DNA of 64,000 nucleotides, from contig CAYMPH010000011.1 of the NCBI GenBank assembly GCA_964392365.1, positions 62,001 to 126,000 on the forward strand, given 5' to 3'. The stretch is from CAYMPH01 sp964392365 (GTDB taxonomy: Bacteria; Spirochaetota; UBA4802; UBA5550). Shown here piece by piece: positions 1-10,701 of this stretch (positions are counted from its first letter, which is position 1; each line of letters opens with the position of its first letter). A model generated the notes under the pieces. It was not told where the DNA came from. It did no database searches and worked only from the letters and a program-made list of their open reading frames with translations. Made by a program: the position numbers and the translations under genes.

Positions 1-1864
1 CTTTAAAAAATATAAAGAGATCGGCAAAGAAGCGCTTGAAAAAGCAAGATCGCTTGATCATCCGGTAATTGCTCTACTCGGAAGGCCGTACAATGCTTTC
101 ACGCGTGATGCAAATATGGGTATTCCTTTAAAATTCACAAGCCGCGGATATTCAATTATTCCTTTTGATATGCTTCCTATTGAGAGCTCGGAAATATTCG
201 ACAATATGTACTGGTACTACGGCCAGCAGGATATGAGAGCTGCAGCGTTTATAAAGAATGAAAAAAATCTTTTTATAACATTTATCTCAAACTTCTCCTG
301 CGCACCGGATTCTTTTATGCTTCATTATGTTAAATGGATGATGGGAATGAAACCGTTTCTGATCCTTGAGCTCGACTCACACTCTGCTGATGCCGGAATT
401 GATACAAGGGTAGAAGCATTTCTCGATATTATAGAAGGCTACAAGTCCAAATATGTTGCCGGCGAAGAAGATCGTTATGATAATGGTCTCCGTTTCGTAA
501 ATAACGGCAAAGACCGTCTGCATGTATATGACGAAATCAATAAGAAGAAAATTGAAATATTCGGAAATAAAAAAGTCAAGATGCTGCTTTCAAACATGGG
601 CAGACTTTCTACTGAGCTTTTTGCTGCAAGTCTCCGCGGAATTGAGGTTAATGCAGAAGCAATGCCTCTGCCTGATACCTACACTCTCCAGCTTGCAAGA
701 AGCAATATGTCCGGAAAAGAATGTCTTCCTTCTCAACTTGTTATAGGTTCAGCACTTCAGTATCTGATGTCTGATAAATACAGGAAGGATGAAACATATC
801 TGCTTTTTGTGCCTACAACAACAGGCCCTTGCAGAACAGGCCAGTATTATATTTTCTACGAGAATCTTTTTAAAGATATGCGCATGGAAAATGTTGTGGT
901 GGTAACGCTTGGTTCTGAAAATTCATATAATGAGCTTGGGCCTACATTCTCACAGAAAGCCTGGTGGGCAATGTCAATAGCGGATGCTATGAAAGATGTG
1001 GAAACATCTCTCAGAAGCTGTGCGGTTGATCCTACGACAGCTATAGCCAAATATGACGAACTCTGGCAGCAGCTTATTGAAATTGCTGAAAAAGATATTT
1101 TTAAAGTATTGCCTACACTGAGAAAAATAGCAAATGAGATAGCAAGAATTCCTCTTAAACATAAGATGGAAGATCAGCCGAAGATTCTTATTGTTGGCGA
1201 AATTTATGTTAGAAGGGATGACTTTGCTGTTGATGAGCTTATAAAGCTTCTGAGTAAAAAGGGCATTATAGGCAAAGTTTCAGGCGTTGGTGAGTGGATT
1301 TACTATTGTGACCATACAAGAAAACATGAGCTGAAGAAAAATCTGAAACTTCTTCCTGTTTATAAACGTGCATTCTCAAAAGAATTTAAGTCGCTTATAG
1401 AATGGAAGATTGAGGAAATCTGGAAGCACAATGTAGATAAACAGGTTCTAAAAGCTTTATCTCCAACAAATCTTATTCCTCACACACCTCATAACATGGA
1501 AGAAATTATGGGGAATGCGAATAATAATTTTGTTACAGCAGAGCTTGAATCTGAAATTTCAATATCCAGCGGTGTTTCTTATACTGCCATGATGCATGAT
1601 TTTTCAGGAATTATAAATATTTCACCTTTTGCCTGCTTAATAGGCCGTGTTATAGAAGGTCTTGTCAGTCCATGGGCGCGTGAAAAGAATTATCCAATGA
1701 TGTCTATAGAAATAGATGGTGAAACTCTTCCGCCTGTTATTATAAACAAGCTGGAAATTTTCATGCTGAATGTATTGAGATATCACGGAAAGCTTGATGC
1801 GAAAGATCTTGTTGAAAGAATTGATATTAAGGATAATTCGCTCAGCAGAAGAATTAGCAGATAA
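1..1864 (+). CDS. 2-hydroxyacyl-CoA dehydratase activase-type protein (DUF2229 family), 5' truncated
   Basis: The reading frame is open from base 2 of the window and ends at the TAA at 1862-1864, so the true start lies upstream; about 620 C-terminal residues are visible. The family pairs a BadF/HgdC-type ATPase with domains related to 2-hydroxyacyl-CoA dehydratase and usually exceeds 1,000 residues. Diagnostic stretches are ALLGRPYN close to the left edge, NFSCAPDSFM, ELDSHSADAGIDTRVEAF and GPCRTGQYY. In relatives the conserved cysteines (here in SCAPD and GPCR) are thought to hold an Fe-S cluster. The physiological substrate is unknown for most members. The family assignment is firm, the role is not. 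A strong terminator follows directly. Confidence 0.88.
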   Translation, partial: FKKYKEIGKEALEKARSLDHPVIALLGRPYNAFTRDANMGIPLKFTSRGYSIIPFDMLPIESSEIFDNMYWYYGQQDMRAAAFIKNEKNLFITFISNFSCAPDSFMLHYVKWMMGMKPFLILELDSHSADAGIDTRVEAFLDIIEGYKSKYVAGEEDRYDNGLRFVNNGKDRLHVYDEINKKKIEIFGNKKVKMLLSNMGRLSTELFAASLRGIEVNAEAMPLPDTYTLQLARSNMSGKECLPSQLVIGSALQYLMSDKYRKDETYLLFVPTTTGPCRTGQYYIFYENLFKDMRMENVVVVTLGSENSYNELGPTFSQKAWWAMSIADAMKDVETSLRSCAVDPTTAIAKYDELWQQLIEIAEKDIFKVLPTLRKIANEIARIPLKHKMEDQPKILIVGEIYVRRDDFAVDELIKLLSKKGIIGKVSGVGEWIYYCDHTRKHELKKNLKLLPVYKRAFSKEFKSLIEWKIEEIWKHNVDKQVLKALSPTNLIPHTPHNMEEIMGNANNNFVTAELESEISISSGVSYTAMMHDFSGIINISPFACLIGRVIEGLVSPWAREKNYPMMSIEIDGETLPPVIINKLEIFMLNVLRYHGKLDAKDLVERIDIKDNSLSRRISR

Positions 1865-1883
1865 TGAAATTTGATGATAAAAT

Positions 1884-1917
1884 AAAAAGCCGGTTGAGAT
1901 TTCAACCGGCTTTTTTT
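1884..1917 (+). terminator. Rho-independent terminator
   Basis: A perfect 9-bp stem GCCGGTTGA/TCAACCGGC with a 4-nt loop is followed by seven T residues. It lies 20 bp after the activase stop codon. A run of A precedes the stem, so it could work in both directions. Confidence 0.93.
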
Positions 1918-1941
1918 ATGGCTTAATATATTTTTTTTGTT

Positions 1942-2084
1942 TGTCATCCTCGCGAATGCGGGGATCCAGATTACAGTATAGATTAACCTATAAAGTAAAA
2001 CTTCTTCGTGCTGTGATAAATAATTACTTGTATCTATTTAAAAAATAAACTATATATGGATTCCCGCCTGCGCGGGAATGACAG
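1942..2084. repeat. Inverted-repeat element, GTCATYCY family, copy 1 (long-spacer form)
   Basis: The left arm begins TGTCATCCTCGCGAATGCG and ends in GGGATCCAG; the right arm TGGATTCCCGCCTGCGCG and GGAATGACAG is its approximate reverse complement. Each arm can also fold by itself (CCCGCCTGCGCGGG). The arms are separated by about 85 bp of AT-rich DNA, against about 10 bp in the copies at 20008 and 45216. The right arm ends 6 bp from the stop codon of the minus-strand FecR gene, so it could help terminate that transcript. Confidence 0.85.
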
Positions 2085-2090
2085 ATTTTA

Positions 2091-3125
2091 TCAATACTTC
2101 TCTATCACAGGTTTAACCTTGTCGGATTTTAACTTATCTTTAATATCCTGTCTGCCTTTATTGAACTTATCTGAAATTTCCTGTGTGGCTTTCTGATGTG
2201 CTTCTTTTACATTCTGTATAGCTTCGTAATTCATTCTCTGAACTTCCTGAACTTTATTCAGCTCGCTTTTTATTCTTTCAAATTCTGTGTATATATTTTC
2301 TTTTCTTGATTTGTAATCATTTACTATATCATCAATAGTTAATGCAGCAGCCTGATTCTGCATCATATCATCCTGAAGCTGTTCTTCAACATTTGAAATT
2401 TTATCTCCGGCTTCACTTAACTGATTTTTCTTTTTATTGGTTTTAATTTGTCCTTCAAGTTTTTGAGTTTCTTTGCCGGCATTTTCGTTTCTTACTTTTA
2501 ATTTAGAGTTATAATCATCATATTTTTTAACTGCATCTGATGGATTATCCTCGAAGTTTTTATTCCTTGATTTTCTCCATGTTTCTGAATTTTCATTTGA
2601 AGCTTTGGATGGAGCATCACCAAGATTGGTTTCAGACATGTCACCTGATTCAAGTTTTTTATCACCATAGGGGTTGTTCAGATCAAGCTTTCCCTCATCA
2701 AGATCCACATGCGTTTCTCCGGATTTGCAGACAGAAACTTTAAACTCAGTACCGCGAACTGAAGCAACAGCAGTTGGTGTGTAAACTTTCTTTTTATTAT
2801 CTTTACCCATTTTTTTGAAAGTAGCAAATAAATTTCCGGATGAAATGGATACATTTTCAGAATCTTTAATTCCGGCATTGCCGACTGTAACAGTGCTTTT
2901 TTCTTTAACAGCAATTTTACTTCCGTCTTTATATGTAATGTCAGCATTTGATCCTGATCCTGTTTTTACGATGTCGCCGGATTTAAGATCCATTCCTGAT
3001 GAAATCTGAATCTGTTTGCCGCTTCTTGTCAGGGAAACATCTCCAATAAAAAATGATAATTGCGCTGCATTGAGATAAGATGCGCTTAATAGAATCAAAG
3101 CTGTAATAGAAAAAATTTTTTTCAT
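2091..3125 (-). CDS. Secreted FecR-domain protein with coiled-coil C-terminus
   Basis: The 344-residue protein starts with a signal peptide (hydrophobic core to about residue 20, ending LNAA). Residues about 25-160 form a FecR-type domain: DLKSGDIVKTG, YKDGSKIAVKE and the hallmark TPTAVASVRGTEF are visible. The C-terminal half is charged and predicted to be coiled coil, without transmembrane segments. It is the last gene of a minus-strand operon, 28 bp after the giant CHAT-like lipoprotein gene. FecR domains are periplasmic; outside iron signalling they often occur in envelope proteins of unknown role. It has no visible link to TonB-dependent transport here. The FecR assignment is confident; its function is open. 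Confidence 0.85.
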   Translation of the reverse strand: MKKIFSITALILLSASYLNAAQLSFFIGDVSLTRSGKQIQISSGMDLKSGDIVKTGSGSNADITYKDGSKIAVKEKSTVTVGNAGIKDSENVSISSGNLFATFKKMGKDNKKKVYTPTAVASVRGTEFKVSVCKSGETHVDLDEGKLDLNNPYGDKKLESGDMSETNLGDAPSKASNENSETWRKSRNKNFEDNPSDAVKKYDDYNSKLKVRNENAGKETQKLEGQIKTNKKKNQLSEAGDKISNVEEQLQDDMMQNQAAALTIDDIVNDYKSRKENIYTEFERIKSELNKVQEVQRMNYEAIQNVKEAHQKATQEISDKFNKGRQDIKDKLKSDKVKPVIEKY

Positions 3126-3153
3126 ACTATACTCCTGGAAATTTTATAATTAT

Positions 3154-6100
3154 TTATAGTCCGTTTAAATAAAGCCTTATTGCTGCCCAGTAAGCAGGAT
3201 GCCTGAATTCCTTTCTGGATTTTAAATATAACTTTGCATTTTCAAAAGAAGCAATAACATTTTCACCTTCAGATAATTTTTTATAAAATGTGTCTGCAAA
3301 AAGACCTGAATTTATATCGCGAACTTTTGGATCGCTAATTACAACTGATTCAGCTCCACCGGCAGAGGCATAAATTGAAAAATTTGAATAACCGATAGCC
3401 TTTAAGGAATTTGAAGATGTATATATAAAGTCTGCTGATTTGATTATATTAAAAAAATTAACACCATTTATTGACATATTCATTTCAGCCGGATTATAAA
3501 CAATATTAGACATTATATGGCAGATATTCCCATCAGTTGATAATTTAAATCTGCTTTCAGATATTACAGTTTTTTCAAGCTCACAGAATAAATCCGAACA
3601 ATTGCCGCTGATTAAATTTATTTTCCCTACAGGTTTTATTACCGGATTTAATGCTGACAGCAAAGATGAAATATAATATAGTTTATGTGACTCGTCAAGA
3701 AAAACTTTTGCACCCATAATCTCATATGGAACTTTTTCAAGATCACTGTCTGTTATAAAATAAATAGTTTTCTTTGATTTATAATGAATTTCCAGCGGAG
3801 AAAAAATTTCATTAATGGCTTTGGATTCTGAATAGGTATTTTTAAATGAGGAAATTTTTTCTTCATACGAATTAAGTAGAGGTTTTAATTTTTCATAACC
3901 GTTATCTAAAACAATTGCAACATTTGAATTATTCCCGATTATCCATGTGAAAATATTTTTACCGTTTTTAATATTGTATATAATTACGGAATCTGAGGAT
4001 AATTTTTTCTGTATAGTCTTAATTGGGATTTTTTTAAATAGTCTGGTTGCCAGAATTTTAGGATATTCAGCAGATAAAAGAAGTGCCTGTGATTCATCTT
4101 TTCCGGATAAAAGATCCTCATGTGATTCAGGGATTTTTTTCAAATATGCTCTTGCAGATATATGTTTTTTTAAGTCAGCATACATTACTGCTTCTTCGTG
4201 ATTTCCTGTAACCATTTTATAATTTATATATAAATCCAATATTTCAAATATGAGCTCTTTCATTTTAAATGAAGGTATGTTTTCTTTATTATCAATAAAA
4301 TAATTTATTGAATCACTGAAAAGCTTCTCAAATAAATATGCATCTTGTTCAGATGGATTTTTTAATTTAATAATTTTTAAGTACTCAATTTTTGTTTTAA
4401 TCAGCCTGGATGCTGTTTTTTCCTCTTCAGATATATCTGTGAGAGATAAGAATTTATCTAAGCGCTGGTCTGCATTATCACCTTTATCTAGACTTGCTTC
4501 AAGCTCTGCAAGAGTCAGCTGCAGTTCTTTCCAGCCTTTATTATCAGGCGAAAGATTTTTTTCAGCCTTGATAAATGCATCGTATGATTTATCTGTTAAA
4601 TTTTGTTTCTTAAATCGATTGGCTTTTTCAAGAAAAAGTCTTGCTTTCAAAATTGGGAAATCCGAATTTTCGGAATTTTTTACAGCTTTATCAATTATTA
4701 TATCATAATCGGCTGATAATGATTTTGTTTTATCCGTAAATATTATTTTGTTATCAATAAGGGATAAGAAAAGCCATGAATTTTTATACTTATTGGGTTT
4801 TAATTCATCTATTGATTTAATTTCATCATTCAATAAATGAAAAATTATTTTTTCATAATATGAAGGTCTGTTTTTGCCACTTAATTTTAAAATAAGATCC
4901 TGATTTAAATCATTTAAACCTGCTAATTTCAGGTATGATCTGTAAATTATTGAAATATTTATTCCTCTAATTTCGCTTTTTAATTTAACGGCAGCTTCAA
5001 TTTTTTTTAATGATTCATCATATTCATTATTTTTCAGATGAATAACAGCTTCAATTAATGCTTTTTCTTTGAAATCTGAAAAATCAAGACCTGATTTTGA
5101 AATTATATTTTCAGCGCCGGAAATATCTCCGTCTTCAAGCTTAAGTAAAGATTTAATAAGAATCGCTTTTTTTGCTTCATCAGATTTATTATTTATTTTT
5201 TCTTCTATTGATGAAACTTTATCTGCAAGATTTAATGCCTGTTCAAAATTTCCGGATCTGAAAGCAAAAACTGTATTTTTTAAAATCAGCACGCTGCTTT
5301 TTTCTCTCTCATCCGATTGGATCGGTATAACTTTTTTAATATTAACTGGACCTGATAAAGCTATTGAATTTTTATATTTTATCAAATCAATTAAACCGCG
5401 GGTGTTTATATCAAAAAGCATATTTGCAGTATCCTCGTCTTTTTCGTATGATATAAACATAATATTTTTTATTCCTGAATAAAGCGCTGATTCAAATATG
5501 AGCATGAGATCTTCATCATTACTGAAATCAGTTTTCTTTACTAAAAATTTATAAGCAGCGCCTGTTTTCGCAAATAGTATTGATGGTTTAAATGGATTGC
5601 CGGCAGTATCAATCAGTACTGATGAATTAGCTAAATCAATATCCCATGTGTCCACATACTCGGCAATATATCCTTCAGCAGTTAATTTTTCCTTTATTAT
5701 TTTTGATGTTGTAAAAATTTTCTTCATTGAAGATGTAATGGGTGTTAATAAATTTTTTACTCTTGAAAATGATGGTGTAATAAAATATGTCAGATCAGCA
5801 TGAATATATTTTCTTACAGAAATAAATGCAGAATCAGCAATAATGAAAATTCTTTTTTCTTCCGGTCCGATAAAAGATAATATTTTATTTCCAATCTGAT
5901 TATCATCAGTTGATGATATAAATTTGTATTGAACTTTCCCATTGCTGATTTTCCAGGCAAAAATATTCTGCCCTGTTAAATGAAATTTTATTACTGTTTC
6001 TTTATTTTCATTTAAATCAGGTGATGATATCTGAATAAAACCAGAGAATACAGTCTGATTTTCTGATAAGGTTTTAATAATATTTTTTATTGATAAACTG

Positions 6101-9100
6101 CTGTCTTTTATCTTTTCATTTAACGAAATTATTTCTTTTGAATCAGGTTCTGAACCGGATTCAAGAAGCCTGGAAATCTTATTCCTGTTAGATTCAGCTT
6201 CATTATTTTTTACAATAAAAGTTTTATATGCGGATATATCTTCAGCATTGTTGAAGATTGTTTCCATGGAATAAATTGAAACAAGTCTAGTAAAAGAATA
6301 TTTTCTTTCTGATATGGAAAATGCCATAGATGGATCTCCCATGGAAATAAGCAGAGCAGCATATTTATCATACATCTTTTCTATTGTTTTAATGTTTTCA
6401 GAAAAATATAATGGTGATGATTCTGCGATATTGGAAGCTTTCTGGAAATATTCTGATGCATACATCCGCGAATCTTTGCCTTCTACATTTGATCCTGATT
6501 CAGTAAGAAAATCAGCAAGGCTGAAATATGAGCTGAAGAGAAGATCCTGGTACATATATTTTTCTGCATTATCCTTTGCATCAATATATAATTCATAAGC
6601 TTTGCTGAAAGTTCCAATGCGGTTATAACATGCAGCTGTGTTCAGCAGAAGCTTGATATATAATTTTTTTGATTCAAAATTTTCAGCAGAGTCGAGAGCT
6701 TTTTCAAATTTTGAAAGAGCTTTACTGTATAATGAATATAATTCAGTCCCTTTCTTTAAATATTGTAAGGCGTCTTTCTCGTCAGATGAAGTGATTTTAT
6801 ATGCATCATCATATAACTCGGCTTTATAAAAGTAAAGAACACCTAAAGCTATATCAATTTTATAATAAACATTATCCGCATCTTCTTTGATTTTTTTCTT
6901 CAGGTCAGCTATATCCTTGTCTCCGACTTTTTTCTCACGGATCTCAGCTTCTTTTTTAAGTTCTTTTATATCTTCCTTGAATTTATTATCTTCATAGCTC
7001 TGTCTGAAAGAATTAATTTTTTCAATAAGCTTATTTATATCATCTTCTGAAGATTCCATGCTCTGGAGTCTGTTATCAATAAATGTTGCCTGCAGATTAA
7101 CAAGGTTCATTATAGATGTAAATGCGCCTTCAAGATCGTTTACTTTTGAAGATGTTGCGTAGTCCCAGGCTTCAGTGAATTGTTTTTTTGATTCTTTGTA
7201 ATTTTTCAACTTATATAAATAGAATCCTGAATTGTTAAGTGATGCAGTCATTGAATCATGTGCTGTTTTAGATTTCATTTTTTTAAGAATTATAATTTTT
7301 TTATTTAATGTTTCAACAGCCAGGCTGTAATTTTCCATTAAAGAGTAAATTTCCTCTTTCAGTGAAAGGCCATAGAGTTTTTTATCTTTTGTTCCAAGAC
7401 TTGTGAATATTTTATTATTTCCTATAACTACTGTATCCTGTCCGAGATCGTATAGTGGAAAAGGATTGAATCCGAATAGTTTTATCTGAACATAATATTT
7501 TTCATCAGTATCAGGGTAGGTTTCCAGAAGCTTTTCAGCCTTATCAAGATATGAGAGAGCCTTTTCGAATTCACCGGTTTCCTTATAACAATAGGCAATC
7601 TCCTGATAATATCGGGACTTATCAATAGGATATTTTGAGTTTTCAGCAATGCCGATAAGTTTTTCATACCAGATTATAGATTCACTGTATTTTTTTTCCA
7701 TTCTCGTGAACAGCGCCAGATATTTGCTCAAAAGAAATTTCTGTCTTCCGTATTTGCTGCTTCCGGCAGATAGAGAATCGTAAATGTATATGGCATTCTT
7801 CAGTTCTGCCCGAGCTTTTTCATTTTCGCCTAACTGCCAGTAGCAGTATGCTAGATGATAGTAGAGCATTGCCTCTTCAATCAATGAACCGTATGTTTTT
7901 TTATATTTCTGCGATTTTTTGTAATGTACAAGAGCTTGCGGAAAATTCATTAATAAGAAATAATTATTTGCTAGATTTAAATGAAGATTACCGTGATTTT
8001 CAGGATTGGTGTTTTCATTGTTGGTCATTAATGCTTTATCAAGTATATCAATATTTTTTTCCAGAAGATATGGCGGGAATACGCGGCTGATTTTTTTCTC
8101 ATGCTTGCCGTTATCTTCGTTTCTTTTTATATCTATATACTGGTAAATCCAGGATTTTAAAATATATGTATCGATAAAAGATTCATCAATAAATTGAGCC
8201 CAGTCTATCTGTTCATCAGCCTTTTTAAAATTTTCAATCAGGCCGTATATTCCTGCTGTCTGTCCGGCTTCTATCGGCAGGTCTGATTTTTCAGTTAAGA
8301 TTCCTTTCCTGGTATATATATATCCAAGACCGTATATAAAAGCTTTATCAAAATTCTGTCTTGCTTCTGCAAGATTTTCCAGGTATTTTTTTTCAAGCAG
8401 CAATATGCTTTTTTCGCCTTTTAATATTACATAGGAATCAATATATAAAACATGGGCTCTTGAAGAGTATTTGTTATAAACATCTCCAAGGTTTCTGATT
8501 TTATTTATATAACTCATAAGGCTTACGTACTTTTCATACATTTGAACAGCTTCAGGAAAATTTCCATTGTTTTCGGATCTTTCACCTGACTCTTCATAAT
8601 ATTCAACTAGAAACTTGAGCTTATCCCGGAAGTTTTTTTCCTTCCAGACATATCTGTATTTTAATGCAGCTGCAGAATAATATTTTTCTGCTTCAGAAAG
8701 GTTCTTTTCCTGTAAATATAAATCACCAAGAGTAACAGCATTCCTGTAGAAAATTATATCAGCCGGATTGGAAATATTTAAAGCTTCAATGAGAATTTTT
8801 TTTGCTTCTTCAGTATTGTCTGAGTCGAGAAGAGCCTGACCTTCGATCAGGTAAAGCAGAGATAGAACTTCCTTGTCTGATTTATATTTATCCTTCAGTT
8901 TATGTGAAAATGATATTCTTTCATCAGGGGTCAGTGTTTTTGTTATATCAATAAACTGCTTTATAGTTCTGGTTTTTTCAGATGCAGACCCTTTTTTGAA
9001 TACATCCATTAATATCGGGCTGAAATCTTTTTCGAGAGTTTTATATGTAAGCTGAAGATATTTTGTCTTAATTATATTTAGCCTGGGATAATCTTTATAT

Positions 9101-10695
9101 TCAGTAATTATTTTGTTATAATACTGCAACGACTTATTATTGGCATCAAGCGGATTTGATGATGCAAGCTCAAGGATAAACGGGACGTAATAATTTAAAT
9201 CCTTATTATGTTTAAATTCTTTAGCATGATTTTCAAGAACATCTGCTGCATTTTTATTCAAATTCAAAGCCGATAAATATTCATATACTACCAGAGAAAA
9301 TTCGTTTCCTTGTTTATGGAATTTATATGCAAGATTCAGAATTTCTGTTTTTTTATTTTTTTCACCTTTTGAATTGTAAAATATATATGTGTCAGCAAGA
9401 GCTTTATATGCATACACCAGCGATATTTTATCTTTACTTTTTCCAAAGTAATGGAAAACCATTTCCATTGCAAGAATGTATGATTCCGGATCATTGTAAT
9501 CATTAAGGTATGATTCAGCAAGATTATATTGTCTCCTGGCTTCATCACGTTTAGGAATAATTCCTGTATCAGGAATTAAATTAATATTAAAATTTGCAGC
9601 TGTATGATCAGTATAAACAATTACTCCTTTTGAAGATTTGCTTTCGAGAACAGGAATCCATTTTGAATTGAATGAGGATTTTGATCTTAATGTAAGAGGA
9701 TATTCGGTTGAATCTGTTAAATTTCTATGAATCAGAACTGCATTGTCATTCATATCGATTTTGCCGTCACCGTTCGTGTCGGAGTCTATTGCTGTATAAA
9801 TTATTTCAGATGAGTCAGTTTTATAAGATGGATAAAGTTTAATTGCGCTGTTTTTAAGAAGAGCTTTTTCTTCGCCTGTTACGGGATCGACTTCATATAT
9901 ATCACCCATGCTTCCGTCTCTGTATGATATAAAAATAATTTTTTTGCCGTCAGGTGAAAATTTAGGGTGAACCCCGCCCTTAGTCGTGATCTGCTTTTTA
10001 TTATCGCCGTTTGGATCCATTATCCAGATATTTTCTATTGCCGGTACTGATCTTGTTCCTGTTCCGCTTACTGTTGCAGTGTCTTTTGTATTTACTGCCG
10101 CTGTTACTGTTTCTGTCCCGGTTTGCGTACTTCTTCTAATTGATGAAAAAACTATTTTTCTGCCATCCGGTGACCAGGAAGGTGATGCATCCTTGACTGA
10201 TGCAAATATTTTTTTAGACCTGCCTTTAACATATGTTAGATTTTTTGAGGTGGAATCTATAGTAATAGGTCTTGCAAGAGGCAATTCAGCTATTTTAAAA
10301 ATTTCTTCCGGATCAATACTCGATGAATAAATATCCCCTTCCGGATCCTCCCTGGTAGATACAAATAGAAGTGTTTTGCCGTCCGGAGAAATAGCAGGTG
10401 AAGAATCTTTAGAGGAATGTTTGGTTAAACGTATTGTTTTTATATCTGATAGGGATCTGATGTATATATCGAAATTTCCTCTATCCCTGTCTGAGGAATA
10501 ATACAGATACAATCCATCCTTTGAAATATCGCCTTCAGTTTCAATTGCCTGTTCAATAGTAAGAGAAATAGGACGTCCGATGTCAGACTGAAAATTTTTA
10601 TCTATAACATCTTTATAACTGAATAAATTCTTTTTTTCATCACATGAAACAGCGAGCATAGATAAAATAAGAAATATATAAACTGAATTTTTCAT
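3154..10695 (-). CDS. Giant lipoprotein: PD40 beta-propeller, TPR arrays and two degenerate CHAT-like domains
   Basis: The 2,513-residue protein has a lipoprotein-type signal peptide (LSMLAVSC, C18). Residues about 45-370 hold TolB/PD40-like propeller repeats (ISPDGKTLLFVS, WSPDGRKIVFSS, FSPDGKKIIFIS) with a calcium-loop-like DTNGDGKIDMND insertion. Long TPR-type helical arrays follow. A CHAT-like region lies near residues 1550-1800 and a clearer CHAT domain in the last 280 residues (ITDSDLEKVPYEIM and the terminal HPAYWAAIRLYL). CHAT domains are caspase-like. In the C-terminal copy the usual HIATHG becomes HIMSNI and the cysteine position lies in YTSSNS, so both catalytic residues appear replaced. 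It is probably a scaffold or binding protein at the membrane surface. The gene starts 6 bp after the DUF1318 gene. Confidence 0.85.
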   Translation of the reverse strand: MKNSVYIFLILSMLAVSCDEKKNLFSYKDVIDKNFQSDIGRPISLTIEQAIETEGDISKDGLYLYYSSDRDRGNFDIYIRSLSDIKTIRLTKHSSKDSSPAISPDGKTLLFVSTREDPEGDIYSSSIDPEEIFKIAELPLARPITIDSTSKNLTYVKGRSKKIFASVKDASPSWSPDGRKIVFSSIRRSTQTGTETVTAAVNTKDTATVSGTGTRSVPAIENIWIMDPNGDNKKQITTKGGVHPKFSPDGKKIIFISYRDGSMGDIYEVDPVTGEEKALLKNSAIKLYPSYKTDSSEIIYTAIDSDTNGDGKIDMNDNAVLIHRNLTDSTEYPLTLRSKSSFNSKWIPVLESKSSKGVIVYTDHTAANFNINLIPDTGIIPKRDEARRQYNLAESYLNDYNDPESYILAMEMVFHYFGKSKDKISLVYAYKALADTYIFYNSKGEKNKKTEILNLAYKFHKQGNEFSLVVYEYLSALNLNKNAADVLENHAKEFKHNKDLNYYVPFILELASSNPLDANNKSLQYYNKIITEYKDYPRLNIIKTKYLQLTYKTLEKDFSPILMDVFKKGSASEKTRTIKQFIDITKTLTPDERISFSHKLKDKYKSDKEVLSLLYLIEGQALLDSDNTEEAKKILIEALNISNPADIIFYRNAVTLGDLYLQEKNLSEAEKYYSAAALKYRYVWKEKNFRDKLKFLVEYYEESGERSENNGNFPEAVQMYEKYVSLMSYINKIRNLGDVYNKYSSRAHVLYIDSYVILKGEKSILLLEKKYLENLAEARQNFDKAFIYGLGYIYTRKGILTEKSDLPIEAGQTAGIYGLIENFKKADEQIDWAQFIDESFIDTYILKSWIYQYIDIKRNEDNGKHEKKISRVFPPYLLEKNIDILDKALMTNNENTNPENHGNLHLNLANNYFLLMNFPQALVHYKKSQKYKKTYGSLIEEAMLYYHLAYCYWQLGENEKARAELKNAIYIYDSLSAGSSKYGRQKFLLSKYLALFTRMEKKYSESIIWYEKLIGIAENSKYPIDKSRYYQEIAYCYKETGEFEKALSYLDKAEKLLETYPDTDEKYYVQIKLFGFNPFPLYDLGQDTVVIGNNKIFTSLGTKDKKLYGLSLKEEIYSLMENYSLAVETLNKKIIILKKMKSKTAHDSMTASLNNSGFYLYKLKNYKESKKQFTEAWDYATSSKVNDLEGAFTSIMNLVNLQATFIDNRLQSMESSEDDINKLIEKINSFRQSYEDNKFKEDIKELKKEAEIREKKVGDKDIADLKKKIKEDADNVYYKIDIALGVLYFYKAELYDDAYKITSSDEKDALQYLKKGTELYSLYSKALSKFEKALDSAENFESKKLYIKLLLNTAACYNRIGTFSKAYELYIDAKDNAEKYMYQDLLFSSYFSLADFLTESGSNVEGKDSRMYASEYFQKASNIAESSPLYFSENIKTIEKMYDKYAALLISMGDPSMAFSISERKYSFTRLVSIYSMETIFNNAEDISAYKTFIVKNNEAESNRNKISRLLESGSEPDSKEIISLNEKIKDSSLSIKNIIKTLSENQTVFSGFIQISSPDLNENKETVIKFHLTGQNIFAWKISNGKVQYKFISSTDDNQIGNKILSFIGPEEKRIFIIADSAFISVRKYIHADLTYFITPSFSRVKNLLTPITSSMKKIFTTSKIIKEKLTAEGYIAEYVDTWDIDLANSSVLIDTAGNPFKPSILFAKTGAAYKFLVKKTDFSNDEDLMLIFESALYSGIKNIMFISYEKDEDTANMLFDINTRGLIDLIKYKNSIALSGPVNIKKVIPIQSDEREKSSVLILKNTVFAFRSGNFEQALNLADKVSSIEEKINNKSDEAKKAILIKSLLKLEDGDISGAENIISKSGLDFSDFKEKALIEAVIHLKNNEYDESLKKIEAAVKLKSEIRGINISIIYRSYLKLAGLNDLNQDLILKLSGKNRPSYYEKIIFHLLNDEIKSIDELKPNKYKNSWLFLSLIDNKIIFTDKTKSLSADYDIIIDKAVKNSENSDFPILKARLFLEKANRFKKQNLTDKSYDAFIKAEKNLSPDNKGWKELQLTLAELEASLDKGDNADQRLDKFLSLTDISEEEKTASRLIKTKIEYLKIIKLKNPSEQDAYLFEKLFSDSINYFIDNKENIPSFKMKELIFEILDLYINYKMVTGNHEEAVMYADLKKHISARAYLKKIPESHEDLLSGKDESQALLLSAEYPKILATRLFKKIPIKTIQKKLSSDSVIIYNIKNGKNIFTWIIGNNSNVAIVLDNGYEKLKPLLNSYEEKISSFKNTYSESKAINEIFSPLEIHYKSKKTIYFITDSDLEKVPYEIMGAKVFLDESHKLYYISSLLSALNPVIKPVGKINLISGNCSDLFCELEKTVISESRFKLSTDGNICHIMSNIVYNPAEMNMSINGVNFFNIIKSADFIYTSSNSLKAIGYSNFSIYASAGGAESVVISDPKVRDINSGLFADTFYKKLSEGENVIASFENAKLYLKSRKEFRHPAYWAAIRLYLNGL

Positions 10696-10701
10696 AGCTG
10701 T

